DNA from: Streptomyces niger
GTDB taxonomy: Bacteria; Actinomycetota; Actinomycetes; Streptomycetales; Streptomycetaceae
Direction of reading: 5' to 3'
Length of the DNA: 64,000 nucleotides
NCBI RefSeq assembly: GCF_000718305.1
Contig: NZ_JOFQ01000028.1
Span: 13,278-77,277 of the forward strand
Shown: positions 1-8,790 of the stretch, piece by piece
Numbering within the stretch: the first letter of the stretch is position 1
How the letters are laid out: each line of letters begins with the position of its first letter
The notes under the pieces: model-generated
What the model was told of the DNA's origin: nothing
The model's database searches: none
The model's input: the letters and a program-made list of their open reading frames with translations, nothing else
Translations under genes and position numbers: made by a program

Positions 1-63
1 CTGCTCACCGATCGCTGCGTACCTACCGGGGCCGTGGTGGCGATCCCGCGGTTATCCGTCAGA

Positions 64-1062
64 TCACACCTGATAGCGGTCCGTGGCGAAGAGATGCAGG
101 TTCTCGGCGACCCATTCCGACGTATTCTTGAGCCCGTCCTCCAGGGGTACGGCGGGTCGCCAGGAAGTCCACTGGCGTGCGCGGGAGTTGTCCGACTGGA
201 GGCACTCCACTTCGCTGCCCTGGGGGCGCAGCCGGCTGGGATCCACCACAACCCGCGCGTCTCGGCCGGACACGGAGATCAACGTCTCGGCGAGCTCTCC
301 GATGGCGATCGAGCGGCCGGTCCCGAGGTTGACCGCCTCACCTACGGCCCGGTCGCACTCGGCCATCGCCAGAAAACCAGCTGCGGTGTCCGTGACATAG
401 GTGAAGTCGCGGGTCGGAAAGAGCGAGCCGAGCTTGATCTCCTTCGCTCCCGAGTGGAGCTGGGCCAGGATCGTGGGTATGACCGCCCGCGCGGACTGCC
501 TGGGGCCATAGGTATTGAAGGGGCGTACGACCGTTACCGGCAGCTCAAAGGCGTGCCAGTGGGACAGCGCCACCATGTCCGCACCGATTTTCGACGCGGC
601 GTACGGCGATTGGGGCTGGAGCGGATGCTCTTCGGTTATCGGGACCACGAGCGCGGTCCCGTAGACCTCGCTGGTGGAGGTGTGGACGAGACGACGAACG
701 GAATGACGGCGACAGGCCTCCGCCACGTTCTCCGTGCCGCCGATGTTCGTCTGCACGTATGCACCGGGCGATTCGTAGCTGTAGGGAATGCCGATCAGCG
801 CAGCCAGGTGGAACACGGTGTCGCAGCCTGCAACGGCGTCCATGACGCGGCCTGCGTCGCGCACATCGCCGGCAATGAACTCAACAGGGCTCGACGGGTG
901 CAGGAAACGTGCGAGATAACCTTTCTCGGCGTATGGTTTGTAGTGCGCAAAAGCGCGTACGCGGGCGCCGCGCTCGACAAGCAGGTCGACGAGTGTGGAT
1001 CCGATGAAACCTTCGGCGCCGGTTACTAAAACGGTGCGGTTGTTCCAGTCGAAGCTGTACAA
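64..1062 (-). CDS. NAD-dependent epimerase/dehydratase (extended SDR, nucleotide-sugar type)
   Basis: An extended short-chain dehydrogenase of 332 residues. The N-terminus holds the Rossmann motif TGAEGFIGS (about residues 14-22), and the catalytic SPYAASK (YxxxK) sits near residue 153. Length and layout fit GDP-mannose 4,6-dehydratase or UDP-glucose 4-epimerase relatives acting on a nucleotide-linked sugar in the cytoplasm; the exact substrate cannot be read. The start is TTG at 1062, preceded by a GGGGAG Shine-Dalgarno sequence. Codon 12 is the rare TTA (1027-1029), so translation may depend on bldA tRNA. It lies 170 bp downstream of the glycosyltransferase on the same strand, so it may supply that enzyme's donor sugar. 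Confidence 0.88.
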   Translation of the reverse strand: MYSFDWNNRTVLVTGAEGFIGSTLVDLLVERGARVRAFAHYKPYAEKGYLARFLHPSSPVEFIAGDVRDAGRVMDAVAGCDTVFHLAALIGIPYSYESPGAYVQTNIGGTENVAEACRRHSVRRLVHTSTSEVYGTALVVPITEEHPLQPQSPYAASKIGADMVALSHWHAFELPVTVVRPFNTYGPRQSARAVIPTILAQLHSGAKEIKLGSLFPTRDFTYVTDTAAGFLAMAECDRAVGEAVNLGTGRSIAIGELAETLISVSGRDARVVVDPSRLRPQGSEVECLQSDNSRARQWTSWRPAVPLEDGLKNTSEWVAENLHLFATDRYQV

Positions 1063-1232
1063 GTCTACTCCCCGTGCGACGGTCGGTCAGAGATCGCACT
1101 GTCAACGGACGGAAGGGGATGCCCAATTATTTCCGGCTCAGCGGCGAAGCCGGGTACTGTGGCCACTCTCAGGCTCGCCGCGTCGGCCCTCGTTCTGCTG
1201 ATGGGAAAGGCGCTGCAGCCGTCCACAATGGC

Positions 1233-2597
1233 TCATTGTGCTCTTGTCGGCGGCGTGGGGCGCATCAGCGCACCCATCTCGTGGAGCATTTCGACGGTGG
1301 CAGTGACATCGGTCTTCGGAAGGCCGAGCAGGCGCTTGGGAGTACGCGAAAGAAAGGAGTCCCGCACGATGCGATAGATCTCTGGCGACAGTTCAGAGAT
1401 GGCCGAGGTCCGCGGGACGAATACGAATCCGCCGTTTTCCTCGTCGCGGACACGGGCGTCGTCCCAAACGAGCTCATCCAGTGGCACGGTCAGCGGCATT
1501 TTCCTAATGGCCTGGCGGTCCAGGCAGTGGGCGAGGTGCCGGATGCGCTGTTCAAAGAGGTGCCCGCCGATGATTGTTTCCTGCGCGCGCCGGCCCATCT
1601 TTTTGGCCCGCTCCCGGTCGGCCGTGAGAGCTAGCATCGCCTCCACGAGTTCGGCGTCGTCGGACACCAACAGGCCATTGTCGCCATCCGTCACGAATTC
1701 CGGTATACCACCGGTCCGTGACGCGATGACCGGCTTGGCGACCGCCATGGCTTCCTTCAGGGCCAGGGGCTGCGGCTCCGGCACCACGGTCGAGAGTACG
1801 GCAACGTCCGTGGCCGCCAGGGCTGGAGAGACGTCAGGGAGATGGCCGGTGAACAGGGTTCGACCGGACAGGTCCAATTCCCGCACCAGCTGCTCCAATT
1901 TCTCGCGTTCCGGTCCGTCGCCGGTCAGGAGGAGTACAGCATCGTCCACGGCTTTACTCACTTGGACCATCGCACGTATGACCCGGTCGATGCCCTTCTC
2001 CCAGGACAGCCGGGAGGAAACGGTGAAGACGAAGGCGTCGACGGGGATGCCGAGTTCGGACCGCGCGACCTCCGGATCCACGGTGATGACGTGTTGGATG
2101 AACTTCCGGTCCACGCCACTGGTTACTATCACCATGTTCTTGTGCAACTCTTTGTGGTTGAACAGGCGGTTCGCCTGCTCAACAGAGGTTGCAATGACGA
2201 GGTCGGCTCGTTCCGCGAATTCCTTGGCGTCGCCGCTCTTTTCGAGCGGGAACGCCGAGAGGCGGTAGAAAACGGTCATCGGAGACCTGTGGCAGTCCTG
2301 CATGGCCACGTTCATCACGGCCGCATCATGACGGCCGGTCGCGCATACGATATGCGGGCCGTCCTGCGCATTCACTTCTTTTGCGATGGCGGCAGCCGCC
2401 GCCGCGCGATCCTCCGCGAAGGGAGCCACGGTCAGCGGCACGAATCCGAATTGCGCCAGTCTGGATTCGACCAATCCTCCGTCCTCCACGACCGGACACA
2501 CCGAATGGCCGGAATCCCGCAGACCAAGCAGCGTATCGAGCATGAACTGATGTTTCCCGCCCCACACACGGTCGGATATGGTGACAAGAATCCGCAC
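1233..2597 (-). CDS. GT4-type glycosyltransferase with C-terminal PqqD-like (RRE) domain
   Basis: A GT-B glycosyltransferase. An N-terminal acceptor half begins ILVTISDRVWGGKHQF; the GT4 donor half includes SRLSWEKGIDRVIRAM and ends in the retaining EX7E-like region EPQPLALKEAMAVAKPV. After about residue 360 there is an extra 90-residue segment (VRDEENGGFVFVPRT...LSPEIYRIV...DVTATVEMLHEMGAL) that reads like a PqqD/RiPP-recognition fold. The start chosen is GTG at 2597, preceded by AGGGGG at good spacing; an ATG at 2639 is in frame but has a poorer site. The RRE call is inference. If right, the enzyme could glycosylate a peptide or protein substrate. The epimerase gene lies downstream on the same strand. 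Confidence 0.8.
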   Translation of the reverse strand: MRILVTISDRVWGGKHQFMLDTLLGLRDSGHSVCPVVEDGGLVESRLAQFGFVPLTVAPFAEDRAAAAAAIAKEVNAQDGPHIVCATGRHDAAVMNVAMQDCHRSPMTVFYRLSAFPLEKSGDAKEFAERADLVIATSVEQANRLFNHKELHKNMVIVTSGVDRKFIQHVITVDPEVARSELGIPVDAFVFTVSSRLSWEKGIDRVIRAMVQVSKAVDDAVLLLTGDGPEREKLEQLVRELDLSGRTLFTGHLPDVSPALAATDVAVLSTVVPEPQPLALKEAMAVAKPVIASRTGGIPEFVTDGDNGLLVSDDAELVEAMLALTADRERAKKMGRRAQETIIGGHLFEQRIRHLAHCLDRQAIRKMPLTVPLDELVWDDARVRDEENGGFVFVPRTSAISELSPEIYRIVRDSFLSRTPKRLLGLPKTDVTATVEMLHEMGALMRPTPPTRAQ

Positions 2598-3420
2598 GAA
2601 AGAATGCCCCCTTTTTTCTGTGCTGACTTGGCAGGTCATCGCCAACGTCAACGTCCCCAACTCTGAATTCGCCGTAGTTTGGTCGGGCGATGCTCCGGGC
2701 GAGCGTTGATGCTGACCTCGCCGAAGGCGTTGGCCCTTCGGCTGGTTGAACACGCTTGCGCGGAAGCTTCCAGACAGTTGTTCAGCCCATACGCACTCCG
2801 AGGTGGAGCTATGTAAAGGTGCTTTCGTCTTGAAAGACACTACAAGAACTGGATCAAGTAGATGCAGTGTGATCAGCTTCACGTTTGAAGCCTGATGATC
2901 GATGTAATGCCATGTTTCGCCTGGCCGGAGAGGCAGTACAAGATCCCCCTTTTCGATTGTCTACGAAAAGTCTTATAGAGCGTGACGGAAACCGTTCGAC
3001 TACCCCGTCGGATCAGGCCATAACCGGGCAGGCCTCTGGCATGTGCCCTGTGGTGAAGTCCAAATGCGGGCGGTGGCTTGGGTTGGTTCTGATTGCGGGG
3101 CAACTCGGCCGCTGTCGACGGCTACGAGAACTGCAGGACCACTCTTGGCGCACGCCCGCACCTCGGGCCTCACTGAGCGATTGGTCCGCCGATTCGTTGG
3201 TTCCGCCAAGCCAGGTTCCGCGCCGGTCGGAAGTGTCTTCGCCGTTGAGCCGGCGGGCCGTCAGGTCGGTCATCGCGAGTCGGATCATGGCCTCGGAGTG
3301 ATGGGGGTGGGGGAGACGTTCATCGGGCTGTGGGTCGCCCTCGACCTCGCGCGATCGGCCAAGGCCGCACCCGAACGCGTCGTCTCCCACGTCCTCGACT
3401 GGGAACAGCTCCCTGACGCC
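2598..3420. other. no convincing gene
   Basis: About 800 bp between the glycosyltransferase start and the next possible small genes. AT content is locally higher than elsewhere, and the reading frames on either strand lack Streptomyces third-position GC bias and recognisable motifs. It presumably contains the promoter of the glycosyltransferase operon; no specific -10/-35 pair or repeat was found. Confidence 0.5.
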
Positions 3421-3558
3421 CTACCAGAAAAGCACCTTAAGCCCGTCTTCGTGCGCTCCACCGGCTGAGCACGCCTGCACGGTGGCGAATTCGAGCTCTC
3501 CCTGCTCCTCCACGGTGCGGAACACCTCGTACGGAACGGTATTGAGGGAGACGACCAT
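3421..3558 (-). CDS. possible small hypothetical protein (45 aa)
   Basis: A short frame beginning MVVSLNTVPYEVFRTVEEQG. Its ATG shares one base with the stop of the upstream 50-residue frame (TGATG), a coupling typical of real Streptomyces operons. The composition (balanced acidic and hydrophobic residues, few Arg/Pro) looks more protein-like than a shadow frame. No family recognised. It may also be the remains of a longer gene damaged when the ISL3 element inserted nearby. Confidence 0.35.
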   Translation of the reverse strand: MVVSLNTVPYEVFRTVEEQGELEFATVQACSAGGAHEDGLKVLFW

Positions 3559-3710
3559 CACGCGTCCGACCGCTCCCATTGCCTCGCCGTGAGCATGGCC
3601 GCCTGCACGAGCAACGGCATCATCGGTCGGTCGTCGCCGGCATCTGCCGACAAGGGCAAGCCGCTGTTGGGCAGCTCGTCGGATTCGGCGCGGGACCACT
3701 TGTCGGTCAT
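3558..3710 (-). CDS. possible small hypothetical protein (50 aa)
   Basis: Starts MTDKWSRAESDELPNSG and ends TARQWERSDA; no transmembrane segment or metal motif is visible. The stop overlaps the start of the next small frame by one base. The ribosome-binding site is weak, so the true start could lie upstream. No family recognised. Confidence 0.35.
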   Translation of the reverse strand: MTDKWSRAESDELPNSGLPLSADAGDDRPMMPLLVQAAMLTARQWERSDA

Positions 3711-3994
3711 CACTGGCGGGTGCGCCAGAGACCGAGGCCGGCAACCGGAGGAGGGGGCGTCGCTGCCCTGTGCGGCGGTAGGTAAGCTTCCCGTATCTCC
3801 CTGGAGGAGGCGGTGCGGCACTGCGGTGTCCCGCCGGTTCAGCCCTCAGGCCGCTGGCTTTATCCAGCAGTAGTGGCTCTGGTCCACTTCGTGTGGTCGC
3901 GTACGCAACGTGACCGTCGATCTTCTGGTGACGGTGGCTGAGATAGCCCGAAAATCGCCCGGCCGGTGGGCGGTATGGCCGACAGTGCTGCGCC

Positions 3995-5000
3995 GTGAAC
4001 GAGGTACGGCCGCAACTCGAAGAGTTGCTGTTCTCCTCGCTGGAGAACGCATTGGTGGAGTCGGTCGAGGTGACCGACCTGGTCGTCCGAGTCGAGGCTC
4101 TGAGCACTGCCCGGCAGGTGACCTGCCCGGACTGCGGATGCCTGGCGGGGCGAATACACGGCTCTTATCTGCGGTCTCCGCATGACCTGCCGACGACGGG
4201 CAAGTCCGTCGTGGTGGCATTGAGGGTGCGCCGGTTCGTCTGCACGGAGGACTCCTGTCCGTGCAAGACCTTCGCCGAGCAGGCGCCGGGGCTCACCCGC
4301 CGATTCGGCCGGCGGACGGAACGGCTGCGGTCGACGCTCGTCTCGGTTGGTCTCGCGCTTGCTGGCAGGGCCGGTGCCCGTATGACGTACGCCTTCGGAG
4401 CGCCGGTCAGTCGCAACACTCTGTTGAGGCTGATCGCCTCGCTCCCCGATCCGCCCACCGTCACGCCCCGCGTGGTCGGCGTGGACGAATACGCCCAGTG
4501 CAGGGGCCGGATCTACGGAACTGTGCTCGTCGACGTCGAGACATGTCGCCCGATCGACCTCTTGTCCGACCGGGAGGCGGACACGCTCGCGGCCTGACTC
4601 GCTGAACGGCCCTGCATTGAGATCGTCTGCCGTGACGGCGCCTTCTTCGCTGAAGGAGCCACCCGCGGCGCCCCGCAGGCCCTTCAAGTTGCCGACCGGT
4701 GGCACTTTTGGCACAACCTGGGTGGGCCTCCGAGAAGTGCGTCTACCGGCACCGCGGCTGCCTGCGCCAGACTCCGGCACCGCCCGACGAATCGCCGGAG
4801 GAAGAGGAGGTGGCCGTGGTGTCGCCCTGGCCGACGGGCCACCGGTTCGCCGAACGCACCCGCGCCAAGCACGCCACCATCCACACGATCCTGGCCGCCG
4901 GACACAGCAAGCGGTCTGTCGCCCGACAACTCGGCATGACGCTCAACACGATCCTGCGCTTCTCCCGCGCCAGCACACCGGAGGAGACGTTCACCACCGC
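3995..5000 (+). pseudogene. decayed ISL3-family transposase
   Basis: The 5' half reads as an ISL3 transposase: an N-terminal Cys-rich zinc ribbon ([10 protein letters not shown] ... [11 protein letters not shown]), a helix-turn-helix region, and the first catalytic aspartate in [18 protein letters not shown]. The frame is stopped by TGA at 4595-4597 where relatives have Trp. Homology continues in the same frame (IEIVCRDGAFFAEG ... ADRWHFWHNLG), shifts frame near 4722 (ASEKCVYRHRGCL ... RQLGMTLNTILRFSRAS), then ends near 5000, where a truncated minus-strand gene begins. The C-terminal half with the remaining catalytic residues is missing. It starts with GTG at 3995. The element is dead, and no intact inverted repeat was identified. 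Confidence 0.85.
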
Positions 5001-5284
5001 CCCGGCGCCGCCACCGACTCCCGCGTTGGGTTCAGCACGCTGTAGTCCTGGCCTTCGATCGGCTCCACGGTGGGATAGCTGGCCGTGAACGGTACGACGC
5101 GGCCTTGCTGAACGGGGCCGCCGACGGAGGGCAGCCGGTCCGGGATGACGATCTCGCAGGCGTACCACCATGTGCCCTCGCCGTCCTGCTCACGGCCGCG
5201 AACCGTCGCCAGGATCTCCTGCCCGTCCGGCAGGTGCACCCGGGCGTACGGGCCGCGCGGTGTGCCGTCGTCCTCGTCGCCCAT
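4991..5284 (-). pseudogene. truncated copy of His/Cys-tailed Streptomyces protein (copy 1)
   Basis: From ATG 5284 this reads MGDEDDGTPRGPYARVH and matches, almost residue for residue, the N-terminal half of the intact protein at 24019-24489. Similarity stops after YSVLNP (about 5035), exactly where ISL3 sequence begins; the last dozen residues are unrelated. The His/Cys-rich C-terminal half of the family is therefore lost. Its start region faces a NUDIX gene (5407). Likely broken by the ISL3 insertion and a following deletion. Confidence 0.75.
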
Positions 5285-5406
5285 GCCTGGATCGTAGTGC
5301 GAGGTTCCTTGTTCCGAGGCTGTTGTCCGTGGTGGTTCACAAGGTAGCGGCCGTCCGCCCGCGGAAACCTGACATGCTTGGAGCACACAGCGAAGGAGCA
5401 GAGCGC

Positions 5407-5940
5407 ATGCAGTGGCAGGTCCATGGTGAGCGGCAGATTTACACGAACCCGTGGGTGAATCTGTGCCTTCTTGATGTTCAGCAGCCAGATGGTCGGCGCT
5501 GGGAGTATCACGTGGTGCGCCTGCGTCACCTCGCCGTCGCGGCGATCGTCGATGAGCAAAAGCGTGTGCTCATGATGTGGCGCCACCGTTTCATCACGGA
5601 CACCTGGGGATGGGAGCTCCCGATGGGGCTCATAGAGGAAGGTGAGACCCCGGAGCAGGCTGCGGTCCGCGAAGCCGAGGAAGAAACTGGGTGGCGGGTC
5701 GAGGAGGTGAAGCCGCTCATCTACGCTCAGCCGGCGAACGGCATCACCGACTCCGAGCACCATGTCTTTCGGGCGCGAGCTGCTGAGTATGTCGGTCCGC
5801 CCACTGAGCTGAACGAGTCGGACAGAATCGAGTGGATCCCGATCTCGAATCTCAAGGCGATGATCGATCGACGGGAGATTGTCAGTAGCGGCTCACTGAT
5901 CGGCGTGCTCTACCTCCTGCTGGACGAGACCCTGGCCTGA
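5407..5940 (+). CDS. NUDIX hydrolase
   Basis: 177 residues with a perfect Nudix box (GLIEEGETPEQAAVREAEEE followed by TGW), giving the Mg2+-binding GX5EX7REUXEEXGU pattern. The preceding strand pattern (HVVRLRHLAVAAIVDE) is typical of ADP-ribose or nucleoside-diphosphate-sugar pyrophosphatases; the substrate cannot be assigned. ATG 5407 is preceded by GGAG. It is convergent with the XRE-TPR regulator, with two bases between stops. Similar NUDIX/XRE pairs are common in Streptomyces. Confidence 0.9.
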   Translation: MQWQVHGERQIYTNPWVNLCLLDVQQPDGRRWEYHVVRLRHLAVAAIVDEQKRVLMMWRHRFITDTWGWELPMGLIEEGETPEQAAVREAEEETGWRVEEVKPLIYAQPANGITDSEHHVFRARAAEYVGPPTELNESDRIEWIPISNLKAMIDRREIVSSGSLIGVLYLLLDETLA

Positions 5941-5942
5941 GC

Positions 5943-7274
5943 TCAGCTTCGTTGCTGTCGTAGATGTGCTTCCAGGGCAATCACCGCGGTCTCGCGTGCA
6001 TAGGGCCGCAGACGTGCCTGGAAGTCTTGTACGTGTGCGTTGATCCGTGGTGAGTCGACCGCGCTGGCCATGTCCAGGGCGGTCGACGCTGTGCGGCAGG
6101 CCGCCTCCACCGCGCCTTGACGCAGCTGGGTGTTAGCCAGCCATAGTGCGTGAAACGCCCGACCTCGCCGTTGTTCATGGTGTTCGCGACGCAGCCCTTC
6201 GGTGATGAGGGGCTCAGCTTTGCGGGCCTCCTCGAGCTGTTTGCGGGTCTCCCCAAGCTGGGCGAACGCGATGCCGGCGTCCACGATCAGTTTCGTCTCG
6301 TCGAAATACTGGACCCATCGGGGCGCTGGCCCCTCATCTCTCGCGCTGGCGAACAGTTCGTGGGCCTTCTCCACGGAGCGGTGGCAGGAGCCACCGTCTC
6401 CCAGCATGGCCTGAGCGAATGCCTCGCGCATGTGGAGCATCGACATGATGAGTGAAGAGGTCTCTGTGCCACGTGCCGCGTCCTGAGCAGCTTGAGCGAG
6501 AGCGGCCGCTTCCCTGGCGCCTGCCTCGCCTTCGTATGTCGCCTGGAGGCTCATACAGGACGGGACGTTGGCAACGAACTGACGGTCCCCGGCTTCGCGG
6601 GCGATGCTGAGGGCTTCGGTGAAGTATCCCCGTGCGGTGCTGTACTGACGGGCGTCGAAGTAAGCCCACCCGGCCAATCGCGCGAGTTCTGCGGCGATGT
6701 CTCGCAATTCGGCGACGAGGGGGGATGGACCGCCGCGGCGCAGAAGGTTCTGTACGTGTCGTAGTTGCCCCACGACGGCGGGCCTCAGATTCGCCCCGCC
6801 GTGTTTGTCATCGTGCCGCCATTGATCTTCGATGAGCGAACGCAGGGCTGAGACAGTGGATTGGCTGACCTGAACGTCACCAGTCAGCACCATGACGTCG
6901 TCCAAGTCGACGGCCTTGACCGCGTGACGGTTGTCGATGGTGGCGACTGGCCGCGGTTCGGGGGCTGGAGCTGCTGGCGCGGCCAGTTCCCAGCTGCGAG
7001 AGGCGAGCCCGAGCATGGCACCGGGGATATGCAGGCCATCAGCGATGCGTTCGATCACGCCGATGTGCACGATCTTGCGCTTGCCGGCCATGACCTCACC
7101 GACGCGGCTCGGTGTCAGACCACACAGCGAGGCGATGCGCGAGGGGTAGATGCCTGCTCCCCGCCGTACCAAGTGGAAGATCGCCCCGAAGTCCCGGACG
7201 CGGCAGGCTTCTACCATCTCCGGCTTTCGCAGGAGCGCGACAGGGAGCTCGCCCGGTTCATTGGTTCTCGTCAC
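5943..7274 (-). CDS. XRE-family helix-turn-helix regulator with C-terminal TPR-like region
   Basis: 443 residues. Residues about 28-75 form an XRE helix-turn-helix (YPSRIASLCGLTPSRVGEVM). An Ala/Pro linker follows, and from about residue 150 there is a long helical region with TPR character (LAGWAYFDARQYSTARGYF, AREAGDRQFVANVPS). Such proteins act as cytoplasmic regulators sensing a peptide or protein partner. The start is GTG at 7274 with AGGT upstream; the perfect palindrome at 7308-7328 is 34 bp upstream and may be its own operator. It is divergent from the HATPase gene. Confidence 0.85.
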   Translation of the reverse strand: MTRTNEPGELPVALLRKPEMVEACRVRDFGAIFHLVRRGAGIYPSRIASLCGLTPSRVGEVMAGKRKIVHIGVIERIADGLHIPGAMLGLASRSWELAAPAAPAPEPRPVATIDNRHAVKAVDLDDVMVLTGDVQVSQSTVSALRSLIEDQWRHDDKHGGANLRPAVVGQLRHVQNLLRRGGPSPLVAELRDIAAELARLAGWAYFDARQYSTARGYFTEALSIAREAGDRQFVANVPSCMSLQATYEGEAGAREAAALAQAAQDAARGTETSSLIMSMLHMREAFAQAMLGDGGSCHRSVEKAHELFASARDEGPAPRWVQYFDETKLIVDAGIAFAQLGETRKQLEEARKAEPLITEGLRREHHEQRRGRAFHALWLANTQLRQGAVEAACRTASTALDMASAVDSPRINAHVQDFQARLRPYARETAVIALEAHLRQQRS

Positions 7275-7307
7275 GACCTGACATCACCTTCTCCGACTGA
7301 CCGGTCA

Positions 7308-7328
7308 GATTACCCAAGTTGGGTAATC
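7308..7328. promoter_or_regulatory. perfect 21-bp palindrome, candidate operator
   Basis: Half-site GATTACCCAA and its exact reverse complement are separated by one G. It sits in the divergent promoter between the XRE-TPR regulator and the HATPase gene, 34 bp from the regulator's start. A shorter palindromic TGACCGGTCA lies directly beside it (7297-7306). Binding by the XRE protein is inference. Confidence 0.7.
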
Positions 7329-7428
7329 ACACTGACCTGTTCCGCTGATCTGTAACTGAACATCCTTGAGAACACAGCGAAGCCGCTGTTGCAGAAACCG
7401 AGTTGTCAACTGTGACAGGTGTCGGATC

Positions 7429-7932
7429 ATGACGTTGCCAATCAGCTCGCCAGGCCAGGTGGTAGGCGACCCTGACATCGCGCGCAACGTCCGACGTTCG
7501 ACCGGTGGAGGGTCCGTGAGCGTCGGCGAGGAAGCGAACGCGCGTTGCTTCAGGCAGAAACTGAGCGCCCGCCCCGAGGCGTTGGGGGGCGTACGGCGCA
7601 TCGTTCGGGCTCATCTGCGCCACTGGGGCTATACCCCGTCTGTGGAGGCGGCGGTGCTCTGTGCACATGAGCTGCTGGCCAACGTAGCCAAGCACACCGG
7701 CTCGCCCCTCTGCGTCTTGACCCTTCAAGGTGACGCCTCGCGCATCCGCATCACCGTCACCGATTCCAGCCATGAGCTGCCCAAGCTCGGTGCTCCCGAC
7801 TGGGGGGCCGAGACCGGGCGCGGCATGGTGTTTCTGGAGTCGATGTCCGACCGATGGGGTGCTCAGCTTCACGATGAGGGCAAGGACGTGTGGTGCGAGC
7901 TGTGGGCGACGCCGCAGTGGGAGACGGCGTGA
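7429..7932 (+). CDS. ATP-binding protein, anti-sigma-factor-like histidine kinase fold (HATPase_c)
   Basis: 167 residues resembling RsbW/SpoIIAB-type ATPases. The N-box helix is VLCAHELLANVAKHTGS (about residues 77-93), and the G-boxes are GRGMVFLESMSDRWG near residue 130. No sensor or transmembrane segment. This family is expanded in Streptomyces and may act as anti-sigma or switch kinases; the partner is unknown. ATG 7429 has a weak AGG upstream. It heads a chain of overlapping genes through 9384. Confidence 0.87.
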   Translation: MTLPISSPGQVVGDPDIARNVRRSTGGGSVSVGEEANARCFRQKLSARPEALGGVRRIVRAHLRHWGYTPSVEAAVLCAHELLANVAKHTGSPLCVLTLQGDASRIRITVTDSSHELPKLGAPDWGAETGRGMVFLESMSDRWGAQLHDEGKDVWCELWATPQWETA

Positions 7933-8384
7933 CGGCACCACGACCCATTCTCCCCCGGCGCGAGGGTCGGAAGCTCGATGTCGAGCCCGCCCGAGAGGCG
8001 CCCGTCGCCACGCTGCGTACCTGCATCAGCATCATGCACAGCTGGTTCATCCGAGACGAAGAGATCGATGACGTACTGGACAGAGTGATGGGCCAGGAGT
8101 CTGCACTTCTGACTCCGGAGGAGCTGGACGAGCTGCTGCCTCGCATCAGCAGTCACCTTCGTCAGCTCATTCGCATCGCCACCATGCGAGTCAGCGGTGA
8201 CTGGAGCCCGGAGCTGTCCGAGGTCGTCATCCGTTCTCAGCGGCTCGATGCCACACCTGTGCCCGACGACTTCCCTTCCGCTCGGGGCTACGCCCGACGC
8301 CTGGCCTTCCTGGTCGGGGACGTACTGGAGGTCCTGGCTGTCGAGCAGGAGGCTGCGCAGGCGGAAGGGCGGTGGTCCGCGTGA
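7929..8384 (+). CDS. DUF6415-like protein
   Basis: 151 residues. The start GTG overlaps the previous stop (GTGA), implying translational coupling. An acidic helical N-part (EEIDDVLDRVMGQESALLTP, EELDELLPRISSHLRQLIRI) and a C-terminal ARGYARRLAFLVGDVLEVL helix match my recollection of the Streptomyces DUF6415 family, which often sits beside HATPase and XRE genes. No enzymatic motif or membrane segment. Function unknown. Confidence 0.75.
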   Translation: MTAPRPILPRREGRKLDVEPAREAPVATLRTCISIMHSWFIRDEEIDDVLDRVMGQESALLTPEELDELLPRISSHLRQLIRIATMRVSGDWSPELSEVVIRSQRLDATPVPDDFPSARGYARRLAFLVGDVLEVLAVEQEAAQAEGRWSA

Positions 8385-8740
8385 CCTTGCCAAGCGCCTA
8401 CTGGTGCCACGTGGACTACACCAACCCTGAAGGAGTGCGCCTCAAGCCCCGCAGCGAGACGACGCCCGACCCCGGCCGCGCGGTCACCTGGCTAAGGGAG
8501 ACCGCACGCGACATCGCGTTCACCCTCGACCACGAGACCTTCGGCACGGTGTGGGCCTGGCTCGGCGATCACCGAGGAGCCGGTGACGTACTGACCGCTT
8601 TGCGCTGCGGCCAGCCGTACAGCTTCCGATTCGGCAGAGGTGAGCGTGAGTGGACGCTGCTTGCGCGTCCTGTCTCCGTGCTGCCCTTGGCAGAGGAGGA
8701 GAAGCCAGCCTCGGCCGGAGCCTGCAGGGCTAGCCCCTGA
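8381..8740 (+). CDS. hypothetical protein in the HATPase operon
   Basis: 119 residues from a GTG that overlaps the DUF6415-like stop (GTGA); another GTG at 8372 is in frame. Visible features are an aromatic N-terminus (YWCHVDYTNPEGVRLKP), a central helix (RAVTWLRETARDIAF) and a W-rich stretch (TVWAWLGDH). No family recognised. Codon use is normal and the gene is coupled on both sides, so it is probably real. Confidence 0.65.
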   Translation: MTLPSAYWCHVDYTNPEGVRLKPRSETTPDPGRAVTWLRETARDIAFTLDHETFGTVWAWLGDHRGAGDVLTALRCGQPYSFRFGRGEREWTLLARPVSVLPLAEEEKPASAGACRASP

Positions 8741-8790
8741 TGGAAGTAGCCGTCCAGACCTCTGCCCACGCCGTAGCTCCGGAGAAGAAC

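Noticed and set aside
34-1029. Plus-strand frame opposite the epimerase
   Set aside because: Shadow of the minus-strand epimerase, which has clear SDR motifs.
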